A DNA stretch of 64,000 nucleotides from Methylobacter sp. (GCA_004299305.1 SCPZ01000100.1:1-64000), one strand, 5' to 3'; shown: positions 9,161 to 18,573, counted from the stretch's first letter. Made by a program: numbers and translations. Notes: generated by a model from the letters alone, not told the origin.

Positions 9161-9913
9161 CTAATGTCGCTCCCGCAATGCCCAATAAAAAATCAACGTT
9201 CCGAACGCGGCTGCCAAGTGTTTTAGCGAGTGTCCGCTAAGCAAGCCTAATATGTCATAAAGCCGGGCATCGAACAGTTCCATCAGTTTCGATAGCGTAT
9301 AAGCGCCGATGACGCCCCAAATATATTTGTCGTTATCCAGCGTTGAGTCAAACAGCCACAGGATCAGCGGTATCAGCAAAATCGGTAAAAACTGCACCAG
9401 CACGTAAGCGCGCAAATCGCCGTGACCGTTAAGCTCCGTCACATACCAGTAGACGACTGAAGCAATGCCCGCTATCAGCAACGGGACAAATAACTTTTGC
9501 GCCAGGTGAGTCGAAATATACTCGCCGATAATGGCGCAGAACAGGGCCATGAAGGCAATCGTCATCGGCAATCTATCCCACAGCAGGGTCTGGTTGCCGG
9601 GCTGGTAGTGGTAATACGCAGAACCGAAACCGGTTAGAAACACCCCGATAAAGAATGTCAAATACAGGGACCGCAATTCGGCCAAGCCCCCGGTTGTCTG
9701 GTGCAATGCGACCAGCCGTATGCCCATGATGCCGACAATGACGAACGGTAAATTAGACAGCACATTGAAAAAGTTGGCTATGCTGAAGATACGACGCTGA
9801 TCGGCAAAGTTATGGTAAGTCGGTTCCTGGGCAATGGGATCAATGCTGAAAACAACGATAACGGCGACAATAATTATCGCCAACATGATTTTTAGGCGTT
9901 TATCGGTAGTCAT
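9161..9913 (-). CDS. Ceramidase-like (CREST superfamily) membrane protein
   Basis: A 250-residue multi-pass membrane protein with about seven hydrophobic spans. The layout and residues fit the alkaline ceramidase/CREST hydrolase superfamily: FADQRRIFSIANFFNVLSN near the N-terminal end of the first loop, GSAYYHYQPGNQTLLWDRLPM in the middle (too-long motif, key residues are the two Tyr, His, Asp and Arg), and the terminal GHSLKHLAAAFG with a conserved His pair. Those His and Asp residues form a metal site in the family. In bacteria the substrate is unknown and ceramides may not be involved. The start at 9913 (MTTDKRLKIM) is preferred because the longer frame overlaps the divergent lemA promoter region; it has no clear ribosome site. 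Confidence 0.7.
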   Translation of the reverse strand: MTTDKRLKIMLAIIIVAVIVVFSIDPIAQEPTYHNFADQRRIFSIANFFNVLSNLPFVIVGIMGIRLVALHQTTGGLAELRSLYLTFFIGVFLTGFGSAYYHYQPGNQTLLWDRLPMTIAFMALFCAIIGEYISTHLAQKLFVPLLIAGIASVVYWYVTELNGHGDLRAYVLVQFLPILLIPLILWLFDSTLDNDKYIWGVIGAYTLSKLMELFDARLYDILGLLSGHSLKHLAAAFGTLIFYWALRERH

Positions 9914-10000
9914 AAGTTTTGGCGAGTGTAAAAACAAAAGACAGATAGTAATCGCTCTTGTATGATTAGGACACACCTTGTTATTTCATGGAGTGCCGTC

Positions 10001-10591
10001 ATGCCTATCCTGCTAGCGTTAATCGGTTTTATCATCATAGTTGCGTTGTTTTTTATCAGTATTTACAACCGGCTGGTCAATTTACGCAACGGCGTTAAAA
10101 ACGCCTTCTCCCAAATAGACGTGCAATTGACCCGGCGTTACGACCTGATACCTAACTTGGTCGAAGCCGTTAAAGGCTATATGAAGCACGAGAAGGAGAC
10201 GCTGGATGCCGTTATCGGCGCACGGAATGCTGCGGTAACCGGACTGAAAGCCGCCGGGGCCAATCCTTCCGATCCCGAAGCGATCCGGCAACTGGCAGGC
10301 GCCGAGGCTGCGCTTCAGGGCAGTCTCGGCAAAATGTTCGCCTTGGCCGAAGCCTATCCCGATCTCAAAGCCAATCAAAATATGATGCAGTTTCAGGAAG
10401 AGTTGGCCTCTACCGAAAATAAAGTGGCTTTTGCCCGTCAGGCTTTTAATGATGCGGTTATGACTTATAACAACGGTCGGGAGAACTTTCCCAACAGTAT
10501 CCTGGCAGGCCTATTTAATTTTAATCCTGCCGAACACCTGGAAATAGAAGCCCCGGAAAAACGGCAGGCGCCGAAAGTGTCTTTTACTTAA
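10001..10591 (+). CDS. lemA: LemA family protein
   Basis: A 196-residue membrane-anchored helical protein: one N-terminal membrane segment (MPILLALIGFIIIVALFFI) followed by a cytoplasmic or periplasmic helical bundle. The block NAFSQIDVQLTRRYDLIPNL near residue 30-50 and the later YNNGRENFPNSILAGLF are hallmarks of LemA. The family role is unclear. The start at 10001 is chosen because GGAG lies 8 bases upstream and the membrane segment begins there; a longer frame from 9962 would add 13 non-conserved residues. The next gene, an M48 protease, follows with a gap of about 20 bases, a pairing that is widespread in bacteria and suggests shared function in envelope quality control. Confidence 0.92.
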   Translation: MPILLALIGFIIIVALFFISIYNRLVNLRNGVKNAFSQIDVQLTRRYDLIPNLVEAVKGYMKHEKETLDAVIGARNAAVTGLKAAGANPSDPEAIRQLAGAEAALQGSLGKMFALAEAYPDLKANQNMMQFQEELASTENKVAFARQAFNDAVMTYNNGRENFPNSILAGLFNFNPAEHLEIEAPEKRQAPKVSFT

Positions 10592-10610
10592 AACTACTTT
10601 GGGGGAGCAG

Positions 10611-12575
10611 ATGAATTTCTTTCAAAGCCAGGATGATGCCCGCCGCAAGACCCGTTTTTTGATCCTGCTGTTTATACTGGCCGTGATTGCGATTGTCGCG
10701 GCGGTCAACCTGGTGATAACGGCGCTGGTCATTAATGTGGATGATCAAGCGGGCGGTGCGGCGCTTCCCGATTTCAACTGGCTGATCGAAAACCGGTCGT
10801 TGGTGGCGGCTATTTCACTGAGCACTATCGGTTTTATCAGCCTGTCCAGCCTGTATAAAATTGCGTCACTGAGCTCAGGCGGCGGAAAAGTCGCTCGCAG
10901 TCTTGGCGGCACGCTGATTACCGCAGGGACTAAGGAGCCGTTACGCCGCCGTTTGTATAACGTCGTTGAAGAAATGGCGATTGCCTCAGGCATTCCGATG
11001 CCGGAAGTTTACGTACTGGAACAGGAGTCAGGCATTAACGCCTTCGCGGCAGGATTTACCACCGGCGATGCGGCGGTGACCGTCACTCGCGGTACGCTGG
11101 AAATGCTGAGCAGGGACGAACTGCAAGGTGTCATCGGCCATGAATTCAGTCATATCCTGAACGGCGATATGCGCCTGAACACGCGGCTGATGGGTTTTCT
11201 GTTCGGCATTCTGGTGATCGGCCTGATCGGCCGGGCGGTGTTGAACAGCGCGCGTTACGGCAATATCCGTTCCGACAGTTCCCGGCGTGACGGCGCCGGG
11301 GCGATTTACCTGGCCGGCTTAGGACTGTTTTTGATCGGATATATCGGCGTTTTTTTCGGCCAACTGATCAAAGCGGCGGTATCCCGGCAACGTGAATTCC
11401 TGGCCGATGCTTCAGCCGTACAATTTACCCGTCAGACACTCGGCATTGCGGGTGCGTTAAAAAAAATAGCCGCAGCTGGGCAAGGCTCCGAGCTGCAAAC
11501 AGTGGATACCGATGAAGTCAGTCACATGCTGTTTGCGACCGGGGCGTCATTTGGCTCCTTGCTGGCGACACATCCGCCGTTGCTTTTGCGCATCAAAGCG
11601 TTGGAGCCGAATTTTGACGCGTCTGAAATAGACCGGCTTGCTGAGTTAATGCCTGAGCAATCGCAAAGCGGTTCGGAAATCGCCGATGAAAGTTTAGCGA
11701 CTGCCGGTTTTGCGCCGCAACATTTTACCCTTACCCCGGATGCGATAACCGAAGCGGTAGGTATGCCGGAGGAGGGACATATACAACTTGCGTCAAGTCT
11801 GCGCCAATCGATACCTGAAAACCTTTATTGCGCCGCCCATTCCGGCGATGACGTTTTGCCGCTGGTCTTGGCCTTGCTGCTTGATGCAAACGAAGCTGTG
11901 CGTCGAACTCAGTTAGACCTTATTGCCCAACAATTGGGAAACACGACGGTGATGACTGCCGAAACCTTGCAGCTGGAGATACAAACGTTGGACACAGCGT
12001 TTCGTCTGCCCTTATTGCAAATCGCTTTTCCCCAGATTAAAAACCGACCGCTGGAGCAACTTGAGCGCATAACGGCTTTGGTACAGCAATTGATTGAGGT
12101 TGACGGTATTGTCGATACCTTCGAATTTGCCTTAAGCCGTGTTTTAAAGACCCATTTGAATGACGCGGCTCATCCGCAACACAGGCACGGAAATCTCCGT
12201 TTGACCCAGTTGCCCGAAGCGGTCGGTGCGTTATTTTCCGTAGTGGTAAAACAAGGTTGTGAAAAAACCAATACAGCTTATCAAAAAGGTATGGAATGCC
12301 TTGGACGGCATGAGCAGCGTATAAAAATGCTGCTTGATACAAAACAATGGCCGGACTATGCGCCGCCAGGGGATTGGGTATCTGCTACAGATGCAGCCTT
12401 GAATCAGTTAGACGGTCTGCGGATGTTAGATAAACAGGCTCTGGTCTCCGCACTGGTGCTGACAATTTCCGATGACGGCAAAGTCACTCCTCATGAAGCG
12501 GAGCTGCTCAGGGCTATATGCGCAACCCTGCATTGTCCGTTGCCGCCGTTTGTTTTCGATGCCGATAGCATCTAG
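10611..12575 (+). CDS. M48 family membrane metalloprotease with C-terminal extension
   Basis: A zinc protease of the HtpX/M48 group, 654 residues. Two membrane segments lie near residues 17-40 and 70-90, then the zinc motif GHEFSHILNGDMR (HExxH) near 178 and the third ligand region REFLADASAVQFTRQ near 262, with two more hydrophobic spans between them. The proteolytic half ends near residue 340. The remaining 300 residues are unusual: the last 80 contain SDDGKVTPHEAELLRAICATL, which resembles a TerB-type acidic helical domain. Start at 10611 is supported by GGGGGAG 5-10 bases upstream. Coupled to lemA. The likely role is turnover of damaged membrane proteins; the extension may recruit partners (inference). 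Confidence 0.88.
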   Translation: MNFFQSQDDARRKTRFLILLFILAVIAIVAAVNLVITALVINVDDQAGGAALPDFNWLIENRSLVAAISLSTIGFISLSSLYKIASLSSGGGKVARSLGGTLITAGTKEPLRRRLYNVVEEMAIASGIPMPEVYVLEQESGINAFAAGFTTGDAAVTVTRGTLEMLSRDELQGVIGHEFSHILNGDMRLNTRLMGFLFGILVIGLIGRAVLNSARYGNIRSDSSRRDGAGAIYLAGLGLFLIGYIGVFFGQLIKAAVSRQREFLADASAVQFTRQTLGIAGALKKIAAAGQGSELQTVDTDEVSHMLFATGASFGSLLATHPPLLLRIKALEPNFDASEIDRLAELMPEQSQSGSEIADESLATAGFAPQHFTLTPDAITEAVGMPEEGHIQLASSLRQSIPENLYCAAHSGDDVLPLVLALLLDANEAVRRTQLDLIAQQLGNTTVMTAETLQLEIQTLDTAFRLPLLQIAFPQIKNRPLEQLERITALVQQLIEVDGIVDTFEFALSRVLKTHLNDAAHPQHRHGNLRLTQLPEAVGALFSVVVKQGCEKTNTAYQKGMECLGRHEQRIKMLLDTKQWPDYAPPGDWVSATDAALNQLDGLRMLDKQALVSALVLTISDDGKVTPHEAELLRAICATLHCPLPPFVFDADSI

Positions 12576-12891
12576 GCTGTTTTTGGTATATTCTCAATAA
12601 AGCTGTACGGATTGTCTAAAAGCTCAGTAAAGCTGGCGCTTAGACAAGATAATAACAAAGATCAATTTAGAGTGGTAAACAAGCATGTCAGTAATAATTT
12701 ATATTTTAACCGTTATCTATGTAGTCTATGTTGTCTATACCGTCCTAACCGATCGGTAACAATGCAAGTGATTGGCGCCATCGTAACTTGACGCGAAAAA
12801 CGCCTTGAGACCTGTCCTTTGTTTCATGACTAAGGGGGGTGTAATCCGTTCAAAAAAATCATGCGCCGCTATCTTACAGAGATTTAAGTTT
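12576..12891. other. Intergenic stretch with a possible small ORF
   Basis: 316 bases between the M48 protease and the retropepsin gene. The only structured element I see is the 24-codon hydrophobic ORF at 12685-12759, listed separately. No clear terminator with a T run was found. Confidence 0.5.
12685..12759 (+). CDS. Possible 24-residue membrane peptide
   Basis: ATG at 12685 to TAA at 12757-12759 encodes an almost fully hydrophobic peptide (MSVIIYILTVIYVVYVVY then TVLTDR), a single membrane span with a polar, charged tail, as expected for small membrane proteins. The ribosome site is weak (GAGTGG about 10 bases upstream). The codon composition is AT-rich, so chance cannot be excluded. It lies in an otherwise empty gap after the M48 protease and could be a regulator of it, which is speculation. 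Confidence 0.3.
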   Translation: MSVIIYILTVIYVVYVVYTVLTDR

Positions 12892-13443
12892 ATGACCAAA
12901 AATACCATGCTGTTGTTATCTGTAGTCGCCTTAACTACCCTCAGCATCAATGCTTCTGGCGAAATGGTTTATAAATGCAGAAATCAACAAGGTGAGATGA
13001 AGTACCAAAAGTCAGCATGTGCGGAAAATGCACAAACTACTTCTTCATTGATGGAAATTAAAACGACACAACCGGCTAAAAGGGAAAAGAAAACCCTTGT
13101 GATTGATCAAGGTTCTAGTGGGCATTATTTTTTAGAGGGCGAGGTAAACAATACTGCACTGACTTTTGTTATTGATACGGGCGCGTCGGTTGTTTCATTG
13201 CCGAGTTCAGTCGCGCGTGCCGCTGAAATTGATTGTAACCAGCAAGTGAAGATGAGCACTGCCAATGGCCTGGCTAACGTGTGTACGGGTACTATTCAAA
13301 AACTCAAGCTTGGTTCTTTTCTAATTGAAGATGTTGCAGCCGTGGTAGTGCCAAATTTAAGCGAGCCCTTATTGGGGATGAATGTGTTGCAACAATTCAA
13401 TATAGTGCAAAATCATGGGCAAATGCGTATTTCGGAACGTTGA
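12892..13443 (+). CDS. DUF4124 / retropepsin-like aspartic protease
   Basis: A 183-residue exported protein. After a Sec signal (MLLLSVVALTTLSINASG) comes a DUF4124-type segment, MVYKCRNQQGEMKYQKSAC, with its conserved Tyr-Lys-Cys and second Cys. The C-terminal half is a single-chain retroviral-type protease unit with the active site FVIDTGASVVSLP near residue 92-104 and the second hydrophobic block LLGMNVLQQFNI near 160, as in the TIGR02281 family of clan AA proteases that work as dimers. The ATG at 12892 is chosen over the longer frame from 12805 because the signal peptide begins there. Substrate unknown. The neighbours give no operon context. Confidence 0.8.
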   Translation: MTKNTMLLLSVVALTTLSINASGEMVYKCRNQQGEMKYQKSACAENAQTTSSLMEIKTTQPAKREKKTLVIDQGSSGHYFLEGEVNNTALTFVIDTGASVVSLPSSVARAAEIDCNQQVKMSTANGLANVCTGTIQKLKLGSFLIEDVAAVVVPNLSEPLLGMNVLQQFNIVQNHGQMRISER

Positions 13444-13688
13444 TTAAGTGGCGTATGAACTACAACTAAATCACCAAGCAGGGGTTCGCAAATTCACCCG
13501 CAACCAACAGACTCTTAAGCGACTTCGTTTTTATTCTTCATCTACTGTTTATCGGGTTTGCCATTTTGGGGGGCTCCTTGCGCTTCGTACTCCCGAATTG
13601 CGTTGGCTCACATAAGTTGGTTCAAAAGTCTTTTAACACTTTTTGGTATAGCTTATCAGCTGTCCACGTGATTTAATTTTCATTCCTT

Positions 13689-13784
13689 AGACCTTCCAGG
13701 TTTTTAAAACCTGGAAGGTCTTGGCGTAACGATATATTTTTCAATAGGATGCTTTAGCCATAAAATTCTAAACGAACTGTTTAA
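13689..13784. repeat. Palindromic interspersed repeat, copy A
   Basis: A perfect 16-bp palindrome arm (AGACCTTCCAGGTTTT and its complement, 13689-13721) is followed by GGCGTAACGATATATTTTTC and then AATAG..., and a looser match extends to about 13784 (TTTAGCCATAAAATTCTAAA). Copies B (38103-38190, inverted) and C (54359-54416) share the palindrome and the ATATATTTTTCAATAG tail. Copies A and B also share the outer segment. Confidence 0.85.
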
Positions 13785-13853
13785 TGGTTAAGGCAACAGT
13801 ATGGCGCTAAGAAGGCGGAATACTTACATTTTAGTAACTATAGAAATGGAACG

Positions 13854-13950
13854 CGGATAGGACGGATTTACACGGATTTTTTAAAATATTCTGTGCTTTT
13901 AATCAGTGTCGCCTAGAGGCGCCTACTTTTGGCATCCGTGTTCCATTAAT
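13854..13950. repeat. ATCCGTGT-family repeat with GCCTAGAGGCGCC core
   Basis: The stretch reads as a series of GGACGGATTTACACGGATTT and GTGTCGCCTAGAGGCGCCTA, then ACTTTTGGCATCCGTGTTCC. A very similar arrangement lies at 51040-51113; shorter relatives at 26037-26096, 50957-51013 and 54712-54815. Function unknown; always intergenic here. Confidence 0.75.
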
Positions 13951-14001
13951 CATTTTTAGCATACGCTGAATAGTTACACATTTTATTTATTGCGCGTTGC
14001 C

Positions 14002-16086
14002 TTACAGCTCCTCGGAATAATAAGCAAAACAACCGCGTCCATTATTTTTAGCTTTGTAGAGCGCGTTATCGGCTTTATTGATAAGTTCATCGCCATCTTC
14101 GCCGTGTTGCGGAAAGAAGCTGATTCCAATGCTCGTGCCGATTTGTACGTTATCGTGTTGGCTTAATGTAAAAGGCAGTGCTAAGGTCTCAATTAACACA
14201 TTAGCCACTCGCGCCGCATCATCCGGGTTATGAATATCTTCCAGTAACACCACAAACTCATCACCGCCCAAGCGCGCCACTGTGTCATAGTCACGCAGCC
14301 TAGCGCTGATTCGTTGGGCAACTTGTTGCAATAATTCATCGCCCGCAGCGTGCCCTAAATTATCGTTAACTACTTTGAAGCCATCCAAATCCATCATCAT
14401 AACGGCAAGCTGTTTATTTTCCCGGCGTCGACTGCTTATGCCTTGTTGTAAGCGTTCAGCCAATAAGCGTCGATTCGGCAGCTGTGTTAAAGGATCGCAG
14501 TACACTAAATTGTGAATAATCGCCTCGGCTTTTTCACGATCGGTAATGTCCTGGTTAATACCGACTACGCGCAAAGGTTTGCCCCTTGCGTCACGGTAAA
14601 TTTGTCCCAAGGCATGAATGGTCGCGATTTCCCCAGCGTTACGATAAATACGAAAACGCACATCAAAAGCGGTATTTTCGTTAATGGCCTGTTGCAAGGC
14701 GCTTTTTATTTTTCTAACATCTTCGGATAAAGCGATTTTTCGCCACGATTGATACACGGATACGCACGTCGCCGGGTCGATACCGTAAATTGCAAACATC
14801 GAATCATCCCAGCTTAATTCGTTGGTGATTAAGTCATAATTGAATACGCCCAACTTAGCCACGTATGCCGCATCTTGAAACAAAATACGCGATTCTTCCA
14901 GTTCGCTGGTTTGTTCTGTTAATTGATAAGTCCTCTCCGCAACGCGCACTTCTAATAAATTCCGTTCTTCCGCTAAAGCCAGTTCCATGTGTTTGCTATG
15001 ACGCAGGCTGCGTATTAAGACGATAATTAAAATAGATTCAATAAGCAAGGCTAGCGCTACGGCGGCAATATACCAACGATAAGTATAAAACCGCGATTCT
15101 TTGCGGTTGATAATCGTACTGTTGGGCGGCAAATTTTTATCGGAAATATGCCAACGTTTGAGCGCGTTATCATCAAAAAAATAGCCTCTTACAAGACTAT
15201 TGTATTCGTCATCTGTTTTTGATGCGTCAAGTCCAAGCATTATGCGGCCAATCATGTCGCCTTCTTGTTTGAGGCTGCGTAAATAACCACCGACCACGCC
15301 TAAATTCAGGTAGGTATCATCATGAACAAAAATGGGAGCGGAAGAAACCAGGGCTAATTTTTTGATGACATTAAAAGGGATTTGTCGATTGCCTAAACGG
15401 TCAACGCCGACAGGAAAATAGACAATTGCGGATTGTTCGGGTAATTGTTGCGCTCGGCTGTAAAGTTCGTCGAAACTAAAATCATTCCAAATTTCCAATG
15501 GGATTTTCTTTGAAAGTGAGGGTTCAATGGCTTTAATGTGTTCGGCAAGGCGTCCGTTGGTTATTTTTTTTTCCATTACAACGATAAGATGCTCAGTCTT
15601 TGGTAAAACCTGCAACACGACATCGACGACTTTAACCAGGTTGTTTTTTAATTTTTCATCACTTAAATTAAGCCCCGAGGTATTAATATCATAGCGAAGT
15701 GCATGGCTGAAAAGTTCTGGATGTCTATTTAAAAAATTATCAGCAGCCGGTCCTACGGCTACAACCATATCCAGCTTTAGATCGGCATATTTTTTATTCC
15801 ACAGGGCTATAAAAGCCGTATCGAAATCTTCAGTAATATTTAGCCGGATGCCATCAAGATATTCCTCATAAAGTTCCACTTGCTCATTTGCGGGAGTGGA
15901 TTCTAATCTAGCCAATACTCCTTCTTTAACTTTCACATGCGATGGCATCGTGTCATGCCCGGAATAGATGATTAACGTATGATGTTTTATATTGGCATTG
16001 GCTAAATTTTGAATGGATGAGTCTGCTGTTGCGATTGCAAAGAAAACTGAAAAAACCAGCGAACATAAAAAAATAAAATGTCGCAT
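14002..16086 (-). CDS. Membrane diguanylate cyclase with periplasmic ABC-type binding domain and PAS
   Basis: Makes cyclic di-GMP from GTP in response to an extracytoplasmic signal. Order in 694 residues: Sec signal (1-21), a periplasmic domain of the ABC_sub_bind type (about 35-320), one membrane span (WYIAAVALALLIESILIIVL near 342-361), a coiled coil (MELALAEERNLLEVRVAERT), a PAS domain (about 405-520) and a GGDEF domain at the C-terminus. The active loop LGGDEFVVLLED is intact, and RDYD five residues before it is the RxxD inhibitory site, so the enzyme is probably active and product-inhibited. It is transcribed away from a TonB-dependent receptor; the shared 185-base gap may co-regulate them. 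Ligand unknown. Confidence 0.9.
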   Translation of the reverse strand: MRHFIFLCSLVFSVFFAIATADSSIQNLANANIKHHTLIIYSGHDTMPSHVKVKEGVLARLESTPANEQVELYEEYLDGIRLNITEDFDTAFIALWNKKYADLKLDMVVAVGPAADNFLNRHPELFSHALRYDINTSGLNLSDEKLKNNLVKVVDVVLQVLPKTEHLIVVMEKKITNGRLAEHIKAIEPSLSKKIPLEIWNDFSFDELYSRAQQLPEQSAIVYFPVGVDRLGNRQIPFNVIKKLALVSSAPIFVHDDTYLNLGVVGGYLRSLKQEGDMIGRIMLGLDASKTDDEYNSLVRGYFFDDNALKRWHISDKNLPPNSTIINRKESRFYTYRWYIAAVALALLIESILIIVLIRSLRHSKHMELALAEERNLLEVRVAERTYQLTEQTSELEESRILFQDAAYVAKLGVFNYDLITNELSWDDSMFAIYGIDPATCVSVYQSWRKIALSEDVRKIKSALQQAINENTAFDVRFRIYRNAGEIATIHALGQIYRDARGKPLRVVGINQDITDREKAEAIIHNLVYCDPLTQLPNRRLLAERLQQGISSRRRENKQLAVMMMDLDGFKVVNDNLGHAAGDELLQQVAQRISARLRDYDTVARLGGDEFVVLLEDIHNPDDAARVANVLIETLALPFTLSQHDNVQIGTSIGISFFPQHGEDGDELINKADNALYKAKNNGRGCFAYYSEEL

Positions 16087-16270
16087 TATTTTACGGGCGC
16101 ATGGAAATAGATGGTTTCGGGCTCAATACGGTTAATAGCGATATGGTTTTTAACATTAAAAAGTCTTCTGGCATTATTATTTTGTGGCGGGGATGTAAGT
16201 ATTGAATTACAGTATTTTCTGTACAACCATTTAAACGCTATTATAAACACAATAAAAAGGATACGAACTC

Positions 16271-18244
16271 ATGAATTCATTGCGCTTAAGTTCAGAAAGA
16301 TTCTTGCTTTTTGTGTCCAAGCAAGCTAAACAAAGTAAATGGCATTTGCTCGCAACGGGCGTTCTTGTTACGGTTTCGCCCTTATCGGTTGCCAAAGAGG
16401 CAACAGCAATAACATTATCACCGATGACTATTGTCAGCGTACCGCAACAATTAGACGAAATCAGTGAAGCTTATTCCAGTCAAAATAGCCAACTTTATAA
16501 TGAGACAAAGTTAGGCCTTGCTCATGAGCAAACGATTGACGAGGTGTTGACTGGTGAGCGCGGCATTGCTATCACTAAACCCGGCACACAAGGCACCGGG
16601 CGGATTTACCTGCGTGGTGTCGGCGGACGCGGATTAATGATGTTAGATGGAATACCTCTTCTTGATTCGGTACCGAATGCGATGAACTTGAATGCCGTCA
16701 TTCCCGATGGCTTATCGGAAATGGAAGTGACGCGCGGTTTTGCGCCTGTATCAAGACCTTTTGCGGCATTAGGCGGTGCAATTCGGATGACGTCGCGTAA
16801 CGCCACGGATAATAGCGCGGATTTACGCGTCGAAGGCGGTACTTATGGTTTTCTAAAGGAAACCTTGCGTAACAATTTTGCCTCTGAACATGCTCGATTA
16901 GCGATTACCACGAATCGCTCAGAAGCGTTTGATGGCGCCTATCAAGCCCAACAAGACAATGGGAATTCAGAGCGTGACCCGTTTCATAGTACGCAAGTGA
17001 TGATGAAAGCAGGCGTTGATATAAGCAAGGATATTATCTGGGAAGCTTCAATGCTGTATCGCCATTCCCATAATAATACCGATATACCTGTCGTTCGAGG
17101 CGGCATCATTCAACAAGCCGATGATAACAATGCGTTTCTTAACGATGAAGGTTGGCTGGCGCAAAATACGCTGAAAGCTAAAATCAGCGAAAATTGGATC
17201 ACGCGCTTGCAATTAGGCTATAGCAAAAATGCGTTGATAGTATCGCAACCGCTTGTCTCACCGAGCTTAAAAACAGATTTTTACCTGGCGCGTTGGGAAA
17301 ATGATCAACGGCTTTGGCAGGATAACGATGATACGTTTCATATCGTCTGGGGCGCGGAAGAACGTTATGAAAGCGGCAGCGCACCTATCGTAGATCGAGG
17401 CCCCCCGCCTAAAGCGACCGGAGTGACGGTTTCCACGCAACGTCATCAGCAAGCCGGTTTTTTAGATAACCGTTTTGCTTACGGCATTTTTAGCGGCGAT
17501 GTCGGCGTGCGTTATGAGGGTTATGAACGCTACAATAATCAAGTATTGCTGCATCTCGGAACGGCATGGCAATTATTGCCGAGGTTAAAATTGACCAGCA
17601 ATGCGGGTAATGGTTTTCGTATTCCAAGTTATTCCGAATTGTTATTTCCAATGACTGGCGATTTGAATTTAAAACCCGAACGTAATATCGGGGGGGATTT
17701 GGGGATTGAATGGCAAGCGTTATCCGCCGTCAAATTGAATGCAACAGGGTTTTACACGCGCTATACCGATTTGATAGCCTTATCGTATAACGTAAAACCG
17801 CCTTGTGGCAGTGTTTGTTTATCGAATATTGCCAACGCCGTTATCGCGGGCATGGAAACCGGCAGTGACATTACTATTAACAAACAATGGCGCGGCGGCG
17901 TTGCTTATACCTATACAGATACGCAAAATTTATTGAATAATCGGGATATACCGTTTCGACCCCGGCATATTTCGAGAGTCTGGGGGGAATGGCGTTCAGC
18001 CGATTTGCCTCTGACTTTATGGACGGAAGGCGTTTATCAAAGTCAGTCTAAAAACGATATGGCCAATACATCGAACATTAATGACAGCTTCCGCATCAAT
18101 ATTCATGCGAATTATCAAATGACACCGAAACTTGATTTATATGTGCGCGGTGAAAATCTAACCAATAATACAACGCCCGCTATGTTCTCGTTTAACCAGG
18201 CAGGGGCGACGGTTTATGGTGGGATGTTGTTGAAGTTGTGGTGA
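16271..18244 (+). CDS. TonB-dependent outer-membrane receptor
   Basis: Outer-membrane beta-barrel that imports a ligand with energy from TonB-ExbBD. The 657 residues start with a long signal region (about 1-41), then a TonB-box-like LSPMTIVSVP near 48-58, a plug domain (about 60-180, with GRIYLRGVGGRGLMMLDGIP and later RGFAPVSRPFAALGGAIRM) and a barrel ending in the aromatic residue of MLLKLW, as the insertion machinery requires. The block DLYVRGENLTNNTTPAMFSF near the C-terminus is typical. AAAAGGA lies about 9 bases before the ATG. A tonB-exbB-exbD operon starts 1.4 kb downstream. The ligand cannot be read from sequence; copper chelators, siderophores and cobalamin are all possible. Confidence 0.93.
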   Translation: MNSLRLSSERFLLFVSKQAKQSKWHLLATGVLVTVSPLSVAKEATAITLSPMTIVSVPQQLDEISEAYSSQNSQLYNETKLGLAHEQTIDEVLTGERGIAITKPGTQGTGRIYLRGVGGRGLMMLDGIPLLDSVPNAMNLNAVIPDGLSEMEVTRGFAPVSRPFAALGGAIRMTSRNATDNSADLRVEGGTYGFLKETLRNNFASEHARLAITTNRSEAFDGAYQAQQDNGNSERDPFHSTQVMMKAGVDISKDIIWEASMLYRHSHNNTDIPVVRGGIIQQADDNNAFLNDEGWLAQNTLKAKISENWITRLQLGYSKNALIVSQPLVSPSLKTDFYLARWENDQRLWQDNDDTFHIVWGAEERYESGSAPIVDRGPPPKATGVTVSTQRHQQAGFLDNRFAYGIFSGDVGVRYEGYERYNNQVLLHLGTAWQLLPRLKLTSNAGNGFRIPSYSELLFPMTGDLNLKPERNIGGDLGIEWQALSAVKLNATGFYTRYTDLIALSYNVKPPCGSVCLSNIANAVIAGMETGSDITINKQWRGGVAYTYTDTQNLLNNRDIPFRPRHISRVWGEWRSADLPLTLWTEGVYQSQSKNDMANTSNINDSFRINIHANYQMTPKLDLYVRGENLTNNTTPAMFSFNQAGATVYGGMLLKLW

Positions 18245-18319
18245 TGTGTCGCAATCGAATTTCCACGCTTGAAACTTGGGAATTAGCGGGACGGCTATTC
18301 ATGTTTGTTAATGATATGA

Positions 18320-18526
18320 GCAAAAAAAAGCCGCTGGTCAGGCGGCTTTAATTATTTCTAAAACTCAAAACTCAAGTATTTACACATCAATAAGATCTTC
18401 ATTTAAAACCAGAACGCTTTTATGAGGAGGCAGTGGCTAATCCTATTAATGTGTGATCTATAGTAAATAAGGCTGTTATATTTAACAAGCAATATTATTA
18501 GATAATCTCATCTGTTTTACAGATAT
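18320..18526 (-). repeat. Direct repeat unit 1
   Basis: This 207-bp unit recurs at 18690-18896 with a fixed offset of 370 bases, no insertions or deletions, and about a dozen substitutions (roughly 94 percent identity by my hand count). Read on the minus strand it holds three small AT-rich palindromes, a promoter-like TATAGAT, a larger stem and a terminator. Changes cluster in the AT-rich upstream part, while the putative transcribed part is nearly invariant. Confidence 0.9.
18322..18450 (-). ncRNA. Candidate small RNA 1 (tandem copy)
   Basis: On the minus strand a -10-like TATAGAT (plus positions 18456-18462) is followed by ACACATTAATA, which can pair with TATTGATGTGT about 50 bases on, through one G-U pair, enclosing a loop with the unpaired C-rich TGCCTCCTC. 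The element ends in a factor-independent terminator: AAAGCCGC, a short loop, GCGGCTTT and then a run of T (18322-18350). The predicted RNA is about 130 nt. The C-rich loop resembles anti-Shine-Dalgarno motifs of regulatory small RNAs. The -35 is weak (TTGTTA at 20-base spacing). A structure search of RNA family models would be decisive. Confidence 0.5.
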
Positions 18527-18573
18527 GAAAAACAACCTCTTATCGTTACGATAGCCGATAAATTAAAAAATAC

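Larger units (their letters stand above)
13444..14001. other. Non-coding stretch with interspersed repeats
   Basis: 558 bases without a convincing gene. It carries the palindromic repeat at 13689-13748 and, at 13854-13950, a repeat of the ATCCGTGT family containing GTGTCGCCTAGAGGCGCCTA, which recurs almost unchanged at 51072-51113. The piece 13500-13640 shows no gene or fragment that I can identify. Confidence 0.6.

Noticed and set aside
13500-13640. Possible transposase remnant
   Set aside because: No frame gave a recognisable motif on either strand.
16208-16226. ACAGTATTTTCTGT palindrome as a LexA or metal-regulator operator for the TonB receptor
   Set aside because: Spacing and arms do not match the LexA consensus, and no regulator family could be named.
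18430-18460. GCCACTG word in the RNA-like repeat as part of a cobalamin riboswitch
   Set aside because: The B12 box and the rest of the conserved core are absent, and the element ends in its own terminator rather than leading a gene.
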